The position numbers and the translations under genes were made by a program. This document shows positions 10,261 to 18,005 of a stretch of DNA of 64,000 nucleotides, piece after piece (positions within the stretch are counted from its first letter, which is position 1; each line of letters opens with the position of its first letter). The notes below the pieces were generated by a model. The model searched no databases and had not been told where the DNA came from. It worked only from the letters and a program-made list of their open reading frames with translations. The DNA lies in the NCBI RefSeq assembly GCF_947490095.1, contig NZ_CANLFS010000001.1, positions 1 through 64,000 on the forward strand. The letters are read 5' to 3'. The stretch is from an uncultured Halomonas sp. (GTDB taxonomy: Bacteria; Pseudomonadota; Gammaproteobacteria; Pseudomonadales; Halomonadaceae).

Positions 10261-11963
10261 TCTTGCTCCTGAGGGCTACGGGGCTGCCTGAAGGGGTCGC
10301 GCTTGTCACATGGTGCCGATTCGGCGTCGATCAGTATCTGGTCCACCAGGCGCTGGCCGAGTGCCGCCACCTCGAGGGGCTCACCGCCCGGTGGCGTCGG
10401 CGAGGGGCGGCGGCTCGACCAGATGGCATGACAGGTGTCGCCGCTGGGTGCGCCAATCTTGCGGTACAGATCGTCCATGATCGGTACATGGTCACCATAC
10501 CAGCAGAGCATGCCGTGCCGGGCGCCTGGCGTGGCGGGCGTCAGCTGCCGCTCGAGGCGCTCCAGCATCCGGTCCGCATTGCGCAGGTGGCGCAGATAGA
10601 CCCTGAGGTCCTCGTGGCCGACGGCCGGCGACGAGGCCGCCAGCCGGGGCGCATCCTCCGGGACGGGACGCTCGAGATGCAGGGGACCGTGATTCTCCAT
10701 GGTGATCGCGAAGACGAAAAGGGGCCTATTATCGCTGTGATCGAGCAGGGTTCCAACCTTCTCGGCGATCGCGGCATCGCTGATGTATTGGCCGTCACGA
10801 TCGTACTGGCCATCACGACCGTATTGGCCGTCACGACCGTACTGGCCATCATGCTCGCCGCCCGGGAAGGCCCGGATATCGAGAAACTCATCGAAGCCCA
10901 TCTTCGGCATCACCCGATCCCGCCCATAGAAGCTTGCCGGATAGGGGTGGACGCAGACCGTGCGATACCCCAGGGCCTTGAGGCGGCTGGCCAGGGTGGG
11001 CAGGGGCCGGCGGGCCAGCTGGGGATAGGGATTGAAGCGGTGGATGCCGAAGGCATCGGCGGGCAGGCCGGTCAGGAAGGACGCCTCGGTACGCACGGTA
11101 TTGGCGCCCCAGGCGGGAACGACCAGCGGCCCCCGGGAAACGGCCTCCTGTGTCAGCCGGTCCCAGGCATCCAGCAGGCCCGGCGGGGTCGCCGGCAGCC
11201 AGCCGCGTGGGTCGAAGAAGGATTCGCTCTGTACCACAACCACATGGGGCAGGCGTGCCGGATCGATGGGGGCAGCTATCGACGCCGTGAAAGACGGCGC
11301 ATCGCCGGGCGCCTCGAAGGATGCCGCGTCATCGGGCGCCTCAAAGGGCGCCACGAGGCCGGATACATCCAGCGGGCGCAGGGCGAGGCGGCCGTAGGCC
11401 CACAGGGCGGCGGCGAGCCCCAGCCGCTTCAGGTCGTCGTGGGGCGCCAGGCTGCAGGCCGGCAGTTGCCTCAAGGCGGGCAGAAGCAGCAGCAAGGAAA
11501 CCGCGACCAGGCCGGCCCCGGCGGCGAGAAACGCCCCGGCGCCGTGCTGCGTGACCAGTGAGGGTTCGAACCACAGGAAGGCGGCGATGGCCAGGGCCCC
11601 GGCGCTACTGGCGGCGATGGCGAGCCCGATGCCGAAGAAGGGCACGTACAGCCGCGGGTGCAGGATGGCATCCAGGAAGTATGCGAAGTCCTGGCAGATA
11701 AACGGCTCGTTGAGCGTCGCGGACTTGGTGTTGCTCGTCTGTACTACCACCAGCTGCAGCGAGACGACAAACACCAGCGCGAACCATGGGCGCTGCAGCA
11801 CCAGCACGAAGAGGGCGAAGAGCAGCAGCCAGGAGGCCAGGTGCACCCACTGGGTGGCCCATGGCCGCCGCCAGACGACGCTGGGCGCCGGGCGCAACAG
11901 GGCCTCCACGCCCAGGGTCAGCAGCCACCCGGTGATCAGCGGCGGCCAGAGGGCGCTGATCAT
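10257..11963 (-). CDS. LtaS/sulfatase-family membrane phosphotransferase (RkpI position)
   Basis: Membrane protein of the alkaline-phosphatase superfamily, LTA synthase/sulfatase branch, predicted at 568 residues. The N-terminal 170 residues hold about five hydrophobic segments. The catalytic domain shows a metal-ligand motif VVVQSESFF (about 246), the nucleophile context NTVRTE with its threonine near 290, and WYGDHVP (about 489). Family members move phosphoglycerol or phosphoethanolamine from phospholipids to acceptors outside the inner membrane, and some are phosphatases. I chose ATG 11963 because it overlaps the SDR stop codon by four bases (ATGA); an open frame continues to 12524 but only as a shadow of the SDR gene. 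Its own stop overlaps the PKS start by four bases. A DGQY-type repeat lies at about residues 369-393. The substrate is unknown. Confidence 0.85.
   Translation of the reverse strand: MISALWPPLITGWLLTLGVEALLRPAPSVVWRRPWATQWVHLASWLLLFALFVLVLQRPWFALVFVVSLQLVVVQTSNTKSATLNEPFICQDFAYFLDAILHPRLYVPFFGIGLAIAASSAGALAIAAFLWFEPSLVTQHGAGAFLAAGAGLVAVSLLLLLPALRQLPACSLAPHDDLKRLGLAAALWAYGRLALRPLDVSGLVAPFEAPDDAASFEAPGDAPSFTASIAAPIDPARLPHVVVVQSESFFDPRGWLPATPPGLLDAWDRLTQEAVSRGPLVVPAWGANTVRTEASFLTGLPADAFGIHRFNPYPQLARRPLPTLASRLKALGYRTVCVHPYPASFYGRDRVMPKMGFDEFLDIRAFPGGEHDGQYGRDGQYGRDGQYDRDGQYISDAAIAEKVGTLLDHSDNRPLFVFAITMENHGPLHLERPVPEDAPRLAASSPAVGHEDLRVYLRHLRNADRMLERLERQLTPATPGARHGMLCWYGDHVPIMDDLYRKIGAPSGDTCHAIWSSRRPSPTPPGGEPLEVAALGQRLVDQILIDAESAPCDKRDPFRQPRSPQEQE
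10785..10855 (-). repeat. 18-bp coding tandem repeat (GRDGQY units)
   Basis: Four imperfect 18-bp units encode DGQY-GRDGQY-GRDGQY-DRDGQY in the LtaS-like protein, just before the YISD segment that follows the core fold. The bases are nearly identical between units, so this looks like slippage expansion of one original DGQYISD-type motif. Confidence 0.85.
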
Positions 11964-12736
11964 CGGCGGCTCCCGTAGCCCATCAGGCCCACCAGGCGCT
12001 GGGAGAGCCACGCGGGCAGCACCGCCAGCCACCAGCAGCCGGCATTGAGGAGAAAGGGGAAGCCGATGCGGGCACGGTTGCGCTCGACCCCCGCCTTGAT
12101 GACGCGGGCGGCCTTTTCCGGTGACCATTCCCAGGGCTTGGGGCCGGGCATGGCATGACACATGGGCGAGCTCACGTAGCCCGGCATGACGACGCTGACC
12201 CCGACGCCATGGGGCGCCAGGTGGCCGCGCAGGCCTTCGCCGAAGGCCTTGAGGCCCGCCTTGCTGGCGCTGTAGCCGGGGGTGGTAGGGAGCCCATGCC
12301 AGGCGGCGAGCGAGCTGATGAACACCAGCTGGCCGGCGCCGCGGGCGGCCATGCGGGGCGCCAGGTAGTTGGCCATGGCCATGGGGACGCGCAGGTTGAT
12401 GTCGAGCAGGCCGCTGACCTCGCTCCAGGGTTCCAGCTCGGTGGCCGAGGCGACATGGGTGTTCTGCCCGGCGTTGGCGATGACGATGTCGGGCAGGCCA
12501 TCGGCCTCGAGCCGCGCCAGCCACTGGAACAGGCTGGCGTCGTCGGTCAGGTCATGCTGGGCCAGCCCCACCTCGGCGCCGCGTTGGCGGCAGTCGTCGG
12601 CCAGGGCTTCAAGGGGGTCGGCGCGGCGGCCGTGCAGCACCAGGCGCGTGTCGGGCGCGGCGTAGGCCCGGGCCAGGGCGCCGCCGATGGCGCCGCTGGC
12701 GCCGGTGATCAGGATCAGGCGGCGCGGGGCAGGCAT
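11960..12736 (-). CDS. rkpH: Short-chain dehydrogenase/reductase (RkpH-like, 3-ketoreductase candidate)
   Basis: Classical SDR of 258 residues. It has the nucleotide-binding TGASGAIG near residue 12, a NAG motif near residue 90, and the catalytic Ser and YSASK around residues 140-160. A hydrophobic segment near residues 215-245 suggests membrane attachment, as in 3-ketodihydrosphingosine reductases. In this operon it is well placed to reduce the ketone made by the alpha-oxoamine synthase to an alcohol; that substrate is inferred. The ATG at 12736 lies 22 bases inside the end of kpsS, and its stop overlaps the LtaS-like start, so translation is coupled on both sides. The symbol follows the Sinorhizobium rkp region by context. 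Confidence 0.85.
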   Translation of the reverse strand: MPAPRRLILITGASGAIGGALARAYAAPDTRLVLHGRRADPLEALADDCRQRGAEVGLAQHDLTDDASLFQWLARLEADGLPDIVIANAGQNTHVASATELEPWSEVSGLLDINLRVPMAMANYLAPRMAARGAGQLVFISSLAAWHGLPTTPGYSASKAGLKAFGEGLRGHLAPHGVGVSVVMPGYVSSPMCHAMPGPKPWEWSPEKAARVIKAGVERNRARIGFPFLLNAGCWWLAVLPAWLSQRLVGLMGYGSRR

Positions 12737-13989
12737 GACAGCAAGGCCTCCAGGGGGGAGTGGTCGGCTTCCAGCCGGGGGACGGCGTTGGCCACGGCAA
12801 GCTCGATGCCGGTGCGACAGTAGAAGCCGCCGTTGAGCTGGGTGCAGTGCAACAGGGTCGTGCGCAGCGCCTGGAAGAGCGCGGCGTCGGGCCGGGAGGG
12901 CGTCATCCAGAAGCGCTCCAGGGGGCCGTCGAAGGTCAGGCCCGGCAGGGCATAGATCGGGTCGCTCAGCGCCAGCGTCGGGCAGCCGTGCTCCAGGGCG
13001 ACCAGCCCCGAGGTGCTGTTGACGGTGACCATGCCGGCCGCCTTGTCCAGCAGGACGTTAAGATCGCCGGACTCCAGATACTCAAGGCGCCCGGCCAGGC
13101 CCAGCTCGGCCTCCAGGGCGCGGATGAGGGCGGCGTAATCGACCAGCCCCATGTCCAGGGGGTGGTTCTTGATCACCAGCCGGGCCTCGGGGGCAGCATG
13201 GGCGGCGAAGGAGCGCAGGGCGGTCTCGATGACCTGGCGCATGTCCTTGAACGGCGAATGGTCGCGGATCTGGGCGTCGCCGTTAAGCTGCAGGGCCAGC
13301 ACGAAGTAGGGGGCGGGGCCCGCGACGAGCCGGCGAATGCACTGGCTATCCCGCCGGCGGCGTCGCGTGAGGCGCAGCCGGGTGAAGCGCCGGACATAGC
13401 CCGCGTATTCCCGGGGGGCGGTGATCGGGGCGTGGTTGCGATAGCCGGGAAAGGCCAGGGGATTGGCCAGCCCGGCCAGGTGATAGGCGACATCGTGCAT
13501 GGCGCGCACCCGAAAGCGCGTGCGAAAGCCCCGGACCCGGGCCGGCCTGGCCAGTGCCGCGGCGGCCCGGTGGTACCAGTCCGGGTCCCGGGGCATCGGG
13601 GAGTGGCCGTTGACGCCCTCGCGTTCCAGGGTGATCCAGTGGGGGCGCAGGTAGCCCTCCTCGAAGACATGGTTACGCACGCCCTGGCGCCGGGCCTCGG
13701 CCAGGGCGGGGCGATGCACGGGGCGGCGGTCGCCGAACATCACCTGGTCGGTGATGGCGTGGCGCCGGTAGAGGGCCGAGAGAAACGCCGGCAGCTGCTC
13801 CGGGTGGCCGCGAAAGTCGTGGTGAGACGCCTTGTGATGGCGCAGCCCGCGGCGATAGAGACAGTCGCCGCCGTTGAAGTTGACGACATGCACCCGGTGG
13901 CCGCGTTCGCCCAGCCGCTCGGCGAGCCGCTGGAAGAAGGGCGTGCTGGGGCCTTGAAGCAGGAGAAAGGAGCGTGCCTTGTCGTGCAT
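12715..13989 (-). CDS. kpsS: Capsule beta-Kdo transferase KpsS
   Basis: KpsS-family protein of 424 residues. In ABC-transporter-dependent (group 2) capsules KpsS adds the first beta-linked Kdo to the glycerol of lyso-phosphatidylglycerol on the cytoplasmic face, starting the oligo-Kdo linker. Family features visible are the N-terminal LLLQGPSTPFF, FNGGD near residue 40, the VFEEGYLRP segment near residue 110, and a C-terminal TVNSTSGL segment typical of the CMP-Kdo-binding half. The ATG at 13989 directly follows the kpsC stop codon with no spacer. It overlaps the downstream SDR by 22 bases. The protein is slightly longer than the E. coli one. The family call is firm; the acceptor lipid may differ here because lipid-synthesis genes follow. 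Confidence 0.92.
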   Translation of the reverse strand: MHDKARSFLLLQGPSTPFFQRLAERLGERGHRVHVVNFNGGDCLYRRGLRHHKASHHDFRGHPEQLPAFLSALYRRHAITDQVMFGDRRPVHRPALAEARRQGVRNHVFEEGYLRPHWITLEREGVNGHSPMPRDPDWYHRAAAALARPARVRGFRTRFRVRAMHDVAYHLAGLANPLAFPGYRNHAPITAPREYAGYVRRFTRLRLTRRRRRDSQCIRRLVAGPAPYFVLALQLNGDAQIRDHSPFKDMRQVIETALRSFAAHAAPEARLVIKNHPLDMGLVDYAALIRALEAELGLAGRLEYLESGDLNVLLDKAAGMVTVNSTSGLVALEHGCPTLALSDPIYALPGLTFDGPLERFWMTPSRPDAALFQALRTTLLHCTQLNGGFYCRTGIELAVANAVPRLEADHSPLEALLSCLPRAA

Positions 13990-16005
13990 CTAGTGCCTTT
14001 CGATAAAGAGGTGGCGATATCCGCGATAGAGGCGCTGGGGCAGCGGCAGGGCGCGGGTCGTGCGCCGCTGCTGTTCCAACAGGCCGACGGCCGTCTCGAC
14101 GTTGATCAGCCGCCGAGAGCGGGGGTCGAGATAGGTGGGGTACAGGATCAAGCAGCCCGCCACCAGTTCGTCCAGGGTCAGGCGGCGGGCCCGCCTCGGG
14201 CAGTGCCGGCCATGGTCCCGGGTCAGGCCCCAGCCGGCATAGAAGGGCGTTCCCCAGGCGGTGACCCGCCGGCCGCGCAGCAGCGCCTCGAAGCCCGCCA
14301 GCGAGCTCATGGTATGGACGTCGTCGACTCGCTCGAGCAGCGCGGTAATGCTGATATCGGTGATCAGGCGATTATACAGACGGCGGGCCTCGGTATCGAG
14401 CTGCCCGAGGCGGGCGCCGCTGACCACGTCGGGGTGTGGCTTGTAGAGGATATACGCCTCGGGGTGAGCGGCGCGCACCCGGCGCAGCAGCTCGGCGTTG
14501 GTGGCGATCTCCGGGGCGGCGCAGCGCACCGAGGCGTCGCTCTCCACCTGGCCCACCACCAGCAGGATGCGACGCTGTTCGGGGAGGTCGAGCCCGGCGG
14601 CGGGGGTGCCGACGTTGTACTTGTTCAGGCCCGCGGACACGATCCGCTGGCGCAGGCGCCGGGCCCTGTCCAGCAGATGAGGAGAGAAGGTCGTGTCATT
14701 GAGGAGCCGCTCCAGGTCGCTGGCGCGGCGGGGGTCGTAGTGGATGCCACTGGCGTCGATGATCAGCGAGAGCGGGCGCACCAGGTCCACCCCGAGTCCC
14801 ACCGAGCGAATGAAACCGTCCTCCATCCGCCAGAGAGAAGCCGCTTGTGGCTGGCGCTCCAGGGCCTCCAGCGCTTGATGGTGGCTCGACCAGACGAGCC
14901 GCCTGATGCCGGCCGTGGGGGGGGCATCGTCGGGGCGGGCGACATGCTGCAGCCGGGCGCGGGCGCCGAGGAAGTCACCCACGAAGCGGCGCTTCCAGGA
15001 GGAGAAGCCGATGCCCGTCCAGTCGCCCGCCAGCTGGGCGTGACGGCGCTTCTGGTCGGCGATCAGGTCGATGGTGGCCTCCAGGGTGGAGGACTCGCCG
15101 GTATAGGGGTTGGCGTAGCGGCAGTAGCGCAGGTAGGCGGCGGCGAAGACCTCCTCCAGGCGCCGAGGCCGGCCCCGGCGCGGGCAGGTGAGGCGGTCGT
15201 CGGTCAGCCCCCAGCCGGCATAGAAGGGCATGCCGTGGCACACCACCCGGCGGCCCGCGAGCAGCGCCTCGAAGCCGAGCTGGCTGGTGACGACGTGGAC
15301 GCTGTCCACCGCGTCGAGCAGGGACCAGGGGTCGAGGGCCTCGCCGACCAGCCGGCAGCGGGGGTGGTGTCGGGCCGCCTCGAGCAGGTGCCCGCGCTTC
15401 TTGCCGGCGACCACATCGGGGTGCACCTTGACCAGGATATCGGCCTCGGGGTGTTCGGCCAGCGCCGCCTGGAGCATGGCCTCGAAGGTGGCCGCCGCGG
15501 CCAGGCCGAACTCGATGGAGGCGTCGCCCGCGGTCTGGTCGACCACCAGCACCCGGGGGCGGTCGCCGGCGGGAAGGGCCCCGGCCGGGGCGTGGTTATA
15601 CTTGGACAGCCGGTATTCGCGTATCAGCGCCATGCAGTGCCGGGCCCGCGCCAGCTCTTCGGCCGCGAAGGGGGCCGCGTGGATCAGCCGCTCGAGATCC
15701 GAGGGGCGGGTCGCGTCGTAGTAGATGCCGCGATGGTCGACCACCAGGCTGTGGGGCTGATGGCCGTCGACGCCGAGCCCCCAGGAGCGCAGGAAGCCAT
15801 CCTCCAGGGCCACATAGGGGATGGCGTGGCGGGCCGCGAAGCGTCGCGCCTTCAGGGCGGTGGGCTTGCGCCCCCAGCCCAGCACGGCATCCGGCCGCCG
15901 CCAGGGCCGCAGTGGGCTAAAGCCCCGGTACTCGTGGAGGCAGGCGGGCAGGATACGCAGGCGACGCATGCCGGGGGTCGCACAGGCGGCAGTAAGAGAA
16001 GGCAT
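13990..16005 (-). CDS. kpsC: Capsule beta-Kdo transferase KpsC, two-module
   Basis: Predicted 671-residue enzyme that extends the first Kdo with alternating beta-Kdo residues to make the linker joining lipid and capsule chain. The two transferase modules are visible as an internal repeat: DATRPSDLERLI in the first half and DPRRASDLERLL in the second, each preceded by LEDGFLRS-like or MEDGFIRS sequences, and two FYAGWGLT motifs. The length matches E. coli KpsC (about 675). I chose ATG 16005, with GGAG eleven bases upstream. An open frame extends to 16464, but that part overlaps the opposite omega-amidase gene and has no family similarity. This is the first gene of the operon. No kpsM, T, D, E, F or U gene is in the window. 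Confidence 0.92.
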   Translation of the reverse strand: MPSLTAACATPGMRRLRILPACLHEYRGFSPLRPWRRPDAVLGWGRKPTALKARRFAARHAIPYVALEDGFLRSWGLGVDGHQPHSLVVDHRGIYYDATRPSDLERLIHAAPFAAEELARARHCMALIREYRLSKYNHAPAGALPAGDRPRVLVVDQTAGDASIEFGLAAAATFEAMLQAALAEHPEADILVKVHPDVVAGKKRGHLLEAARHHPRCRLVGEALDPWSLLDAVDSVHVVTSQLGFEALLAGRRVVCHGMPFYAGWGLTDDRLTCPRRGRPRRLEEVFAAAYLRYCRYANPYTGESSTLEATIDLIADQKRRHAQLAGDWTGIGFSSWKRRFVGDFLGARARLQHVARPDDAPPTAGIRRLVWSSHHQALEALERQPQAASLWRMEDGFIRSVGLGVDLVRPLSLIIDASGIHYDPRRASDLERLLNDTTFSPHLLDRARRLRQRIVSAGLNKYNVGTPAAGLDLPEQRRILLVVGQVESDASVRCAAPEIATNAELLRRVRAAHPEAYILYKPHPDVVSGARLGQLDTEARRLYNRLITDISITALLERVDDVHTMSSLAGFEALLRGRRVTAWGTPFYAGWGLTRDHGRHCPRRARRLTLDELVAGCLILYPTYLDPRSRRLINVETAVGLLEQQRRTTRALPLPQRLYRGYRHLFIERH

Positions 16006-16195
16006 TCCGCTAGGGGCTCCATGCAGGGTCGAAGGGTCGAAGTATAGGGGCAAAGGGGCGTCGACTGACCTGGCGCAGACGGGTCGGGTCCGGCCAGGCC
16101 GAGGCCATTGTACGTCATTCCCCGGCCACGGCTGACGGTGCGGTCGTGGTGGGGTAGTCTGGACGCCAATATTGTCACCGCGGAGGGAGATTCCC

Positions 16196-17011
16196 ATGAG
16201 TGAGCTGAGAACGACGCTGGTGCAGTGTGACCTGCGCTGGGAGGATCCGACGGCCAATTGCCGGATGCTGGAAGAGACGCTTGGCGATCTCGGCGGTGAG
16301 CAGACCGACCTGATCGTGTTGCCGGAGATGTTCGCCACCGGCTTCACCATGAACTCCCGGGAGATGGCCGAGCCCATGGGCGAGAGCGCCACCGTGGCCT
16401 GGCTGCGCGAGCAGGCGTGGCAGCGCGGCTGCGTGGTCACCGGCAGCGTGGCGGTAGTGGACAATGGCGACTACTACAATCGCCTGGTATGGGCCCGCCC
16501 GGACGGCTCTTACGCCACCTACGACAAGCGCCACCTGTTCCGCATGGCCGGCGAGCACGAGCGCTATGCCATGGGGCATCAGCGGGTGATCGTCGGGCTC
16601 AAGGGCTTTCGCATCCTGCTGAGCGTCTGCTATGACCTGCGGTTTCCGGTCTGGCTGCGCCAGCAGCCCGGCCCCGAGGAGTCCTTCGAATACGATGCCC
16701 TGCTGTGCGTGGCCAACTGGCCGGCGCCTCGGCGCCATCCCTGGCGTGTGCTGCTCCAGGCCCGGGCCATCGAGAACCTGTGTCCGGTGATCGGGGTGAA
16801 CCGTGTCGGCGAGGATGCCAAGGGGCTGCCCTATGCCGGGGATTCCATGCTGATCGACCCCAAGGGGGAGGCCGTGATCGACGAGCCCGAGGGCCGCGCC
16901 TTCGTCAGGACGGCGAGCCTGTCGCTCGAGGCGCTGGAGCGCTTCCGGGACAAGTTCCCCGCCTGGCGCGATGCCGACCATTTCAGCCTGGCGGACGGGG
17001 TGGGTCACTGA
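16196..17011 (+). CDS. yafV: Omega-amidase, nitrilase superfamily (YafV-like)
   Basis: Carbon-nitrogen hydrolase of 271 residues. YafV/Nit2-type omega-amidases hydrolyse 2-oxoglutaramate or 2-oxosuccinamate, the deaminated products of glutamine and asparagine; some act in methionine salvage. The catalytic triad is E44 in LPEMFATGF, K111 in YDKRHLF and C145 in SVCYDLRFPVW. The ATG at 16196 has a strong GGAGGGAG site; an upstream in-frame TTG at 16172 is less likely because the ribosome site would then be inside the gene. Its TGA shares one base with the start of the next gene. It is divergent from kpsC, about 190 bases apart. Confidence 0.9.
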   Translation: MSELRTTLVQCDLRWEDPTANCRMLEETLGDLGGEQTDLIVLPEMFATGFTMNSREMAEPMGESATVAWLREQAWQRGCVVTGSVAVVDNGDYYNRLVWARPDGSYATYDKRHLFRMAGEHERYAMGHQRVIVGLKGFRILLSVCYDLRFPVWLRQQPGPEESFEYDALLCVANWPAPRRHPWRVLLQARAIENLCPVIGVNRVGEDAKGLPYAGDSMLIDPKGEAVIDEPEGRAFVRTASLSLEALERFRDKFPAWRDADHFSLADGVGH

Positions 17012-17709
17012 TGCGTCTCGATCGTTTTATCTGTGAGTCCACCGAGCTGACCCGTAGCCTGGCCAAGAAGGCGATGCACCGCGGCGAGGTCAGCGTCGAT
17101 GGCGAGGTCATCAAGAATCCCGCCACCCAGGTGAACGCGGCGAGCCGGGTGCTCTTCCAGGGCGAGCCGCTGGCGCTGGTGGGGCTGCGTTACGTGATCC
17201 TGCACAAGCCGGCCGGCGTGGAGTGCACCTCACGCCGCACGCTCTATCCGCGGGCCATCGACCTCATCGATTTGCCGATGCTCGAGCGCCTGCAGACGGT
17301 GGGGCGCCTGGATGTGGATACCACCGGCCTGGTGCTGCTCAGCGACGATGGCCAGTGGTCGCATCGGGTGACCTCGCCCAAGCGCCGCTGTGGCAAGGTC
17401 TATCGCGTGACCCTCGCCGAGCCCCTGGCGGGGGATGCCCTCGACGCCGCCGTGCGCGATTTCGCGGAGGGGGTCCTGCTGGAGGGGGAGGAAAAGCCCA
17501 CGCGGCCCGCCGAGCTTGCGATGCGTGAGCCCCGGGTGGCCGAGCTGGTGCTCTATGAGGGCAAGTATCACCAGGTGAAGCGGATGTTTGCCGCCATCGG
17601 CCATCATGTGGAGGCCCTGCACCGCGAGGCGATCGGCCCGCTGGCGCTGGGTGAGCTGGCCGAGGGGGAGTGGCGTGAGCTCTCCGCCGAGGAGGTGGCG
17701 GCTTTCTAG
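17011..17709 (+). CDS. rsuA: RsuA-family 16S rRNA pseudouridine synthase
   Basis: Pseudouridine synthase of 232 residues. RsuA makes pseudouridine 516 in 16S rRNA. It has an S4-like RNA-binding domain at residues 1-50 (MRLDRFICES, GEVSVDG) and the catalytic aspartate D101 in GRLDVDTTGL. The C-terminal YHQVKRMF motif near residue 190 is typical of the RsuA/RluB group. The length matches E. coli RsuA (231). The ATG at 17011 overlaps the previous stop codon by one base, so it is translated with yafV. RluE or RluF are alternatives, but length and the S4 domain favour RsuA. Confidence 0.88.
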   Translation: MRLDRFICESTELTRSLAKKAMHRGEVSVDGEVIKNPATQVNAASRVLFQGEPLALVGLRYVILHKPAGVECTSRRTLYPRAIDLIDLPMLERLQTVGRLDVDTTGLVLLSDDGQWSHRVTSPKRRCGKVYRVTLAEPLAGDALDAAVRDFAEGVLLEGEEKPTRPAELAMREPRVAELVLYEGKYHQVKRMFAAIGHHVEALHREAIGPLALGELAEGEWRELSAEEVAAF

Positions 17710-17733
17710 CCAGGGCTATAGGAGCGCACTCCT

Positions 17734-17978
17734 CGGGGCTGATCTGGCGGCAAGCCTGCGAGGAGGCGCTGTAAATACTTCCCTGTACGCTACCGACACC
17801 CTGCTTCGCTCTCGCATCCTGCTCCGCTTGCAGGACCGGTGCTGGCCATCCATGGCCAGCCCGTTCGAAGCAGTGCTTCTCACCCCTGGTGTAGGACCTC
17901 CTCTTCGGCTTACCCCCAGCGCCCCTCACTTGGCATGACGCCGCGAGTCCGGCGCACTCCTCGGGGTTGGTCTGGCGG
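17734..17978. repeat. MITE-like repeat, copy 1, in a gene-free stretch
   Basis: The 296-base gap between rsuA and the diguanylate cyclase holds a long copy of a repeat also seen at 35483-35647. Shared blocks include CGGGGCTGATCTGGCGG (17734-17750), the AGCCTGCGAGGAGGCGCTGT segment, ACTTCCCTGTACGCTACCGA, and GTAGGACCTCCTCTTCGGCT. An extra middle block of about 85 bases is absent from the other copy. The right end (17962-17978) is a diverged copy of the left end in the same orientation. I see no gene here. Confidence 0.85.
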
Positions 17979-18005
17979 CTTGGCGCGATGCAGTAGACTG
18001 GCCTG

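Noticed and set aside
11964..12524. N-terminal extension of the LtaS-like protein to 755 residues
   Set aside because: The extra 187 residues overlap the SDR gene in another frame and show no similarity; the ATGA overlap at 11960-11963 marks the true start.
1145..16005. Complete capsule locus with export genes
   Set aside because: No KpsM, KpsT, KpsD, KpsE, KpsF or KpsU homologue or capsule-specific glycosyltransferase was found in the window; they may lie elsewhere.
12760..16047. 1095-residue open frame on the plus strand across kpsC and kpsS
   Set aside because: It is antisense to two clearly recognised genes, has no recognisable domain and has the Gly/Gln/Ala-rich composition typical of high-GC shadows.
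16006..16464. N-terminal extension of KpsC to 824 residues
   Set aside because: It overlaps the omega-amidase gene on the other strand, and KpsC from 16005 already has the family length.
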